Shown here: piece after piece, positions 62,597-64,000 of the stretch
How the letters are laid out: the number at the start of each line of letters is the position of its first letter
How positions within the stretch are numbered: position 1 is the first letter of the stretch
DNA from: Oleomonas cavernae
GTDB lineage: Bacteria; Pseudomonadota; Alphaproteobacteria; Zavarziniales; Zavarziniaceae
DNA: 64,000 nt
Direction of reading: 5' to 3'
NCBI RefSeq assembly: GCF_003590945.1
Contig: NZ_QYUK01000011.1
Span: 3,628,909 to 3,692,908 of the forward strand
Position numbers and translations under genes: made by a program
The notes under the pieces: generated by a model
Database searches by the model: none
What the model was told of the DNA's origin: nothing
The model's input: the letters and a program-made list of their open reading frames with translations, nothing else

Positions 62597-63685
62597 CTAG
62601 CTGGTAGCTCCGCCGCGATGAACCGACGGCGTGTAACCTGTCCAGCGTTTGAAGGATTTACTGAAGCTCGAAACATCGGAATACCCCAGCATCTCTGCTA
62701 TGTCGACAAAGGCCAGCGTGGTTTCGCCCACGAGCGCCAATGCCCGATCACGCCGCGCGTGGTCCAGCGCATCCCGATAGGTGAGGCCGAACTCTGACAG
62801 GCGGCGCTCCAATGTTCTCGTGCTCATGCCACAGGCGGCGGAAAGCTGCTCCAGCGTCGGTGCCCGAACCGAAGCCCGCAAATGTCGCATCACCATGCTG
62901 AGCAAGTCTTCGCCGATATCACGCTTGGTCAGGAATTCCTCGCAACGCGCGACGGACTCGCGGAATGCGGCCGGTGAATTACCGGACAGCGGCTCGTCCA
63001 AAATGTCCGCAGGAAAACATAGCTGTTGTGCCGGCCGATCGAAGCAGACCTCGAAGCCAGACAAGCCCGCAAAGCGCCAAGCGTAGTCAGCGACGGGAAG
63101 TGCACCGGAATCGAGTTCGATGCGCCCCGATGAGATGGGTTTTTCGCGCAGGCTGGCGAGAAGACGGGCGAAGGCGATCATCCAGGCATCGGTGTGAAGC
63201 CGGCCGGTATCGCCCAGCGGAACGACTCGCCGCATCACGACAACGGCCTCGGCCCCCTGTTGTGTCCAGGAAATAGACCAAGCCGGCCCCAGCAGCCGGT
63301 GATACCGCACGAGGCAGTCGAGCGCCGCACGCAGCGTAGGGGCGGCCAGCAATGCCATGCCCATTACCCCCAGATGGACCGGCCGCAGGCGCTCCCCATA
63401 GGTCAGTCCAAGCGTGGGATCATCCGCGGCGTACCAGACATTCTCGAAAATTCGCTGTGCCTGATCCAGGGAGAGCAGTCTGTCGTTGGTGCCGAGGTGG
63501 CTTGGCGCAAGGCCGGTACCGGCGAGACATGCGTTGGCTGGAATACCGCGCTCTTCGGCAATGCGAACAATGACATCGGCGAGGTAGACCGGAATGACCG
63601 GGGTCTGCCGCAAAATGGGCGGACGGCGAAATGGCGCGTGAGAACCACGAGTTTGGCGGGCCGCATCATGGTCATTTGCATTCAT
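62597..63685 (-). CDS. AraC-family transcriptional regulator
   Basis: 362 residues. The N-terminal Arabinose_bd-type (OruR/ArgR-like) domain occupies about 30-240. The C-terminal double HTH reads APTLEQLSAACGMSTRTLERRL and FVDIAEMLGYSDVSSFSKSFKRWTGYTP. It is convergent with the reductase gene and divergent from the next gene, whose promoter is its likely target. Confidence 0.93.
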   Translation of the reverse strand: MNANDHDAARQTRGSHAPFRRPPILRQTPVIPVYLADVIVRIAEERGIPANACLAGTGLAPSHLGTNDRLLSLDQAQRIFENVWYAADDPTLGLTYGERLRPVHLGVMGMALLAAPTLRAALDCLVRYHRLLGPAWSISWTQQGAEAVVVMRRVVPLGDTGRLHTDAWMIAFARLLASLREKPISSGRIELDSGALPVADYAWRFAGLSGFEVCFDRPAQQLCFPADILDEPLSGNSPAAFRESVARCEEFLTKRDIGEDLLSMVMRHLRASVRAPTLEQLSAACGMSTRTLERRLSEFGLTYRDALDHARRDRALALVGETTLAFVDIAEMLGYSDVSSFSKSFKRWTGYTPSVHRGGATS

Positions 63686-63755
63686 CGTGCAGACTATTCC
63701 AAGCCGAGCGGGGCCGCTCCAACTGACGCTATCATAAAGACGAGGGAGTGTGAAA

Positions 63756-64000
63756 ATGCCTTACGACGAGAATTTCTTCGCCGAGGCTGACGCAAATACG
63801 ACGCTGTGCCGTATCAGCGACGGGAGCGACGTAGAGATGCCGCTCAAGACCTATGAAGCGGAAGCCCTCTCGGCGGTCTTCACCGTCGACGTCGACGCCG
63901 CGCGCAAGCTGATCCCCGTGCAGGATCTCAAGCTCTGCAGGGTTAGCCCGGACAGGGCACTGGCGGCCCTCCAGTTCATGGACTACCGCGGGAAGAATAT
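63756..64000 (+). CDS. Probable acetoacetate-decarboxylase-family protein, 3' end outside window
   Basis: The first 81 residues are present. TYEAEALSAVFTVDVDAARKLIP and ALAALQFMDYRGKNI resemble the N-terminal part of acetoacetate decarboxylase-like (ADC) proteins, where a small substrate pocket forms before the catalytic Lys. The catalytic part is outside the window. Ribosome-binding site GGGAGTGTGAAA. Confidence 0.55.
   Translation, partial: MPYDENFFAEADANTTLCRISDGSDVEMPLKTYEAEALSAVFTVDVDAARKLIPVQDLKLCRVSPDRALAALQFMDYRGKN

Overview
The window comes from the chromosome of a high-GC alphaproteobacterium. Most genes show strong G/C third-position bias. The run rpmH-rnpA-yidD-yidC-engB-argB, the succinylase lysine genes dapD-dapE, a DUF2336 protein and several short intergenic palindromic repeats are typical of that class. 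A Rhodospirillales-like host is my inference; no rRNA is present to test it.

Layout. 1-690: 3' end of a short-chain dehydrogenase. 784-2804: a 2-kb mini-island bounded by a 47-bp repeat of the 3' end of tRNA-Arg(ACG), carrying a RES-type toxin and its antitoxin. 3180-7185: lipoprotein, P1-family peptidase, ParA-like ATPase and a possible cysteine peptidase. 7209-11649: ribosomal protein L34, RNase P protein, the YidD/YidC membrane insertion factors, EngB GTPase and ArgB. 11814-18936: DUF2336/diguanylate cyclase pair, a HAD phosphatase whose 3' end is interrupted by an ISAs1-type element with a 10-bp target duplication, then dapD and dapE. 18999-25664: Tat-exported multicopper oxidase, a convergent quorum-sensing synthase/regulator pair, an OGFr-like protein, DUF4139 and DUF3592 proteins. 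25612-33133: lysoplasmalogenase-like membrane protein, dehydrogenase, thiolase, a complete polar amino-acid ABC importer and a 2-hydroxyacid dehydrogenase. 33348-37364: two Fe(II)/2-oxoglutarate dioxygenases, a class II aldolase and a MATE exporter. 37509-43106: small secreted protein, molybdopterin oxidoreductase, PolA and a small zinc-finger protein.

From tRNA-Arg(CCG) at 43256 to about 60.0 kb the DNA is accessory, with lower GC and mixed codon use. Its centre is an antiphage locus: a five-gene type III CBASS operon made of a CD-NTase, a HORMA protein, a TRIP13-like ATPase, an effector that joins a SLOG/STALD-like domain to a nucleoside-deoxyribosyltransferase/TIR-like domain, and a DEDDh exonuclease. 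It is transcribed divergently from an XRE plus ImmA/IrrE-type metalloprotease regulator followed by a PIN-domain gene, with a 10-bp inverted repeat between them. Past this lie a decayed MobF relaxase, a PPP-family phosphatase, small plasmid-like genes, an excisionase-like protein, a tyrosine integrase and a DUF3489 pseudogene. Together they look like a degraded integrative mobilisable element.

60258-64000 appears chromosomal again: TesB-type thioesterase, ketopantoate-reductase-like protein, AraC-family regulator and the start of a probable acetoacetate-decarboxylase-family gene. Two related palindromes lie between the first two.

Caution for the reader: at least seven reading frames (yidC, the AHL synthase, a 0.35-kb gene next to luxR, DUF4139 twice, the XRE-metalloprotease gene, a small island gene) break at runs of C or G and are restored by adding C or G there. 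I treat these as probable under-called homopolymers and describe the restored products.
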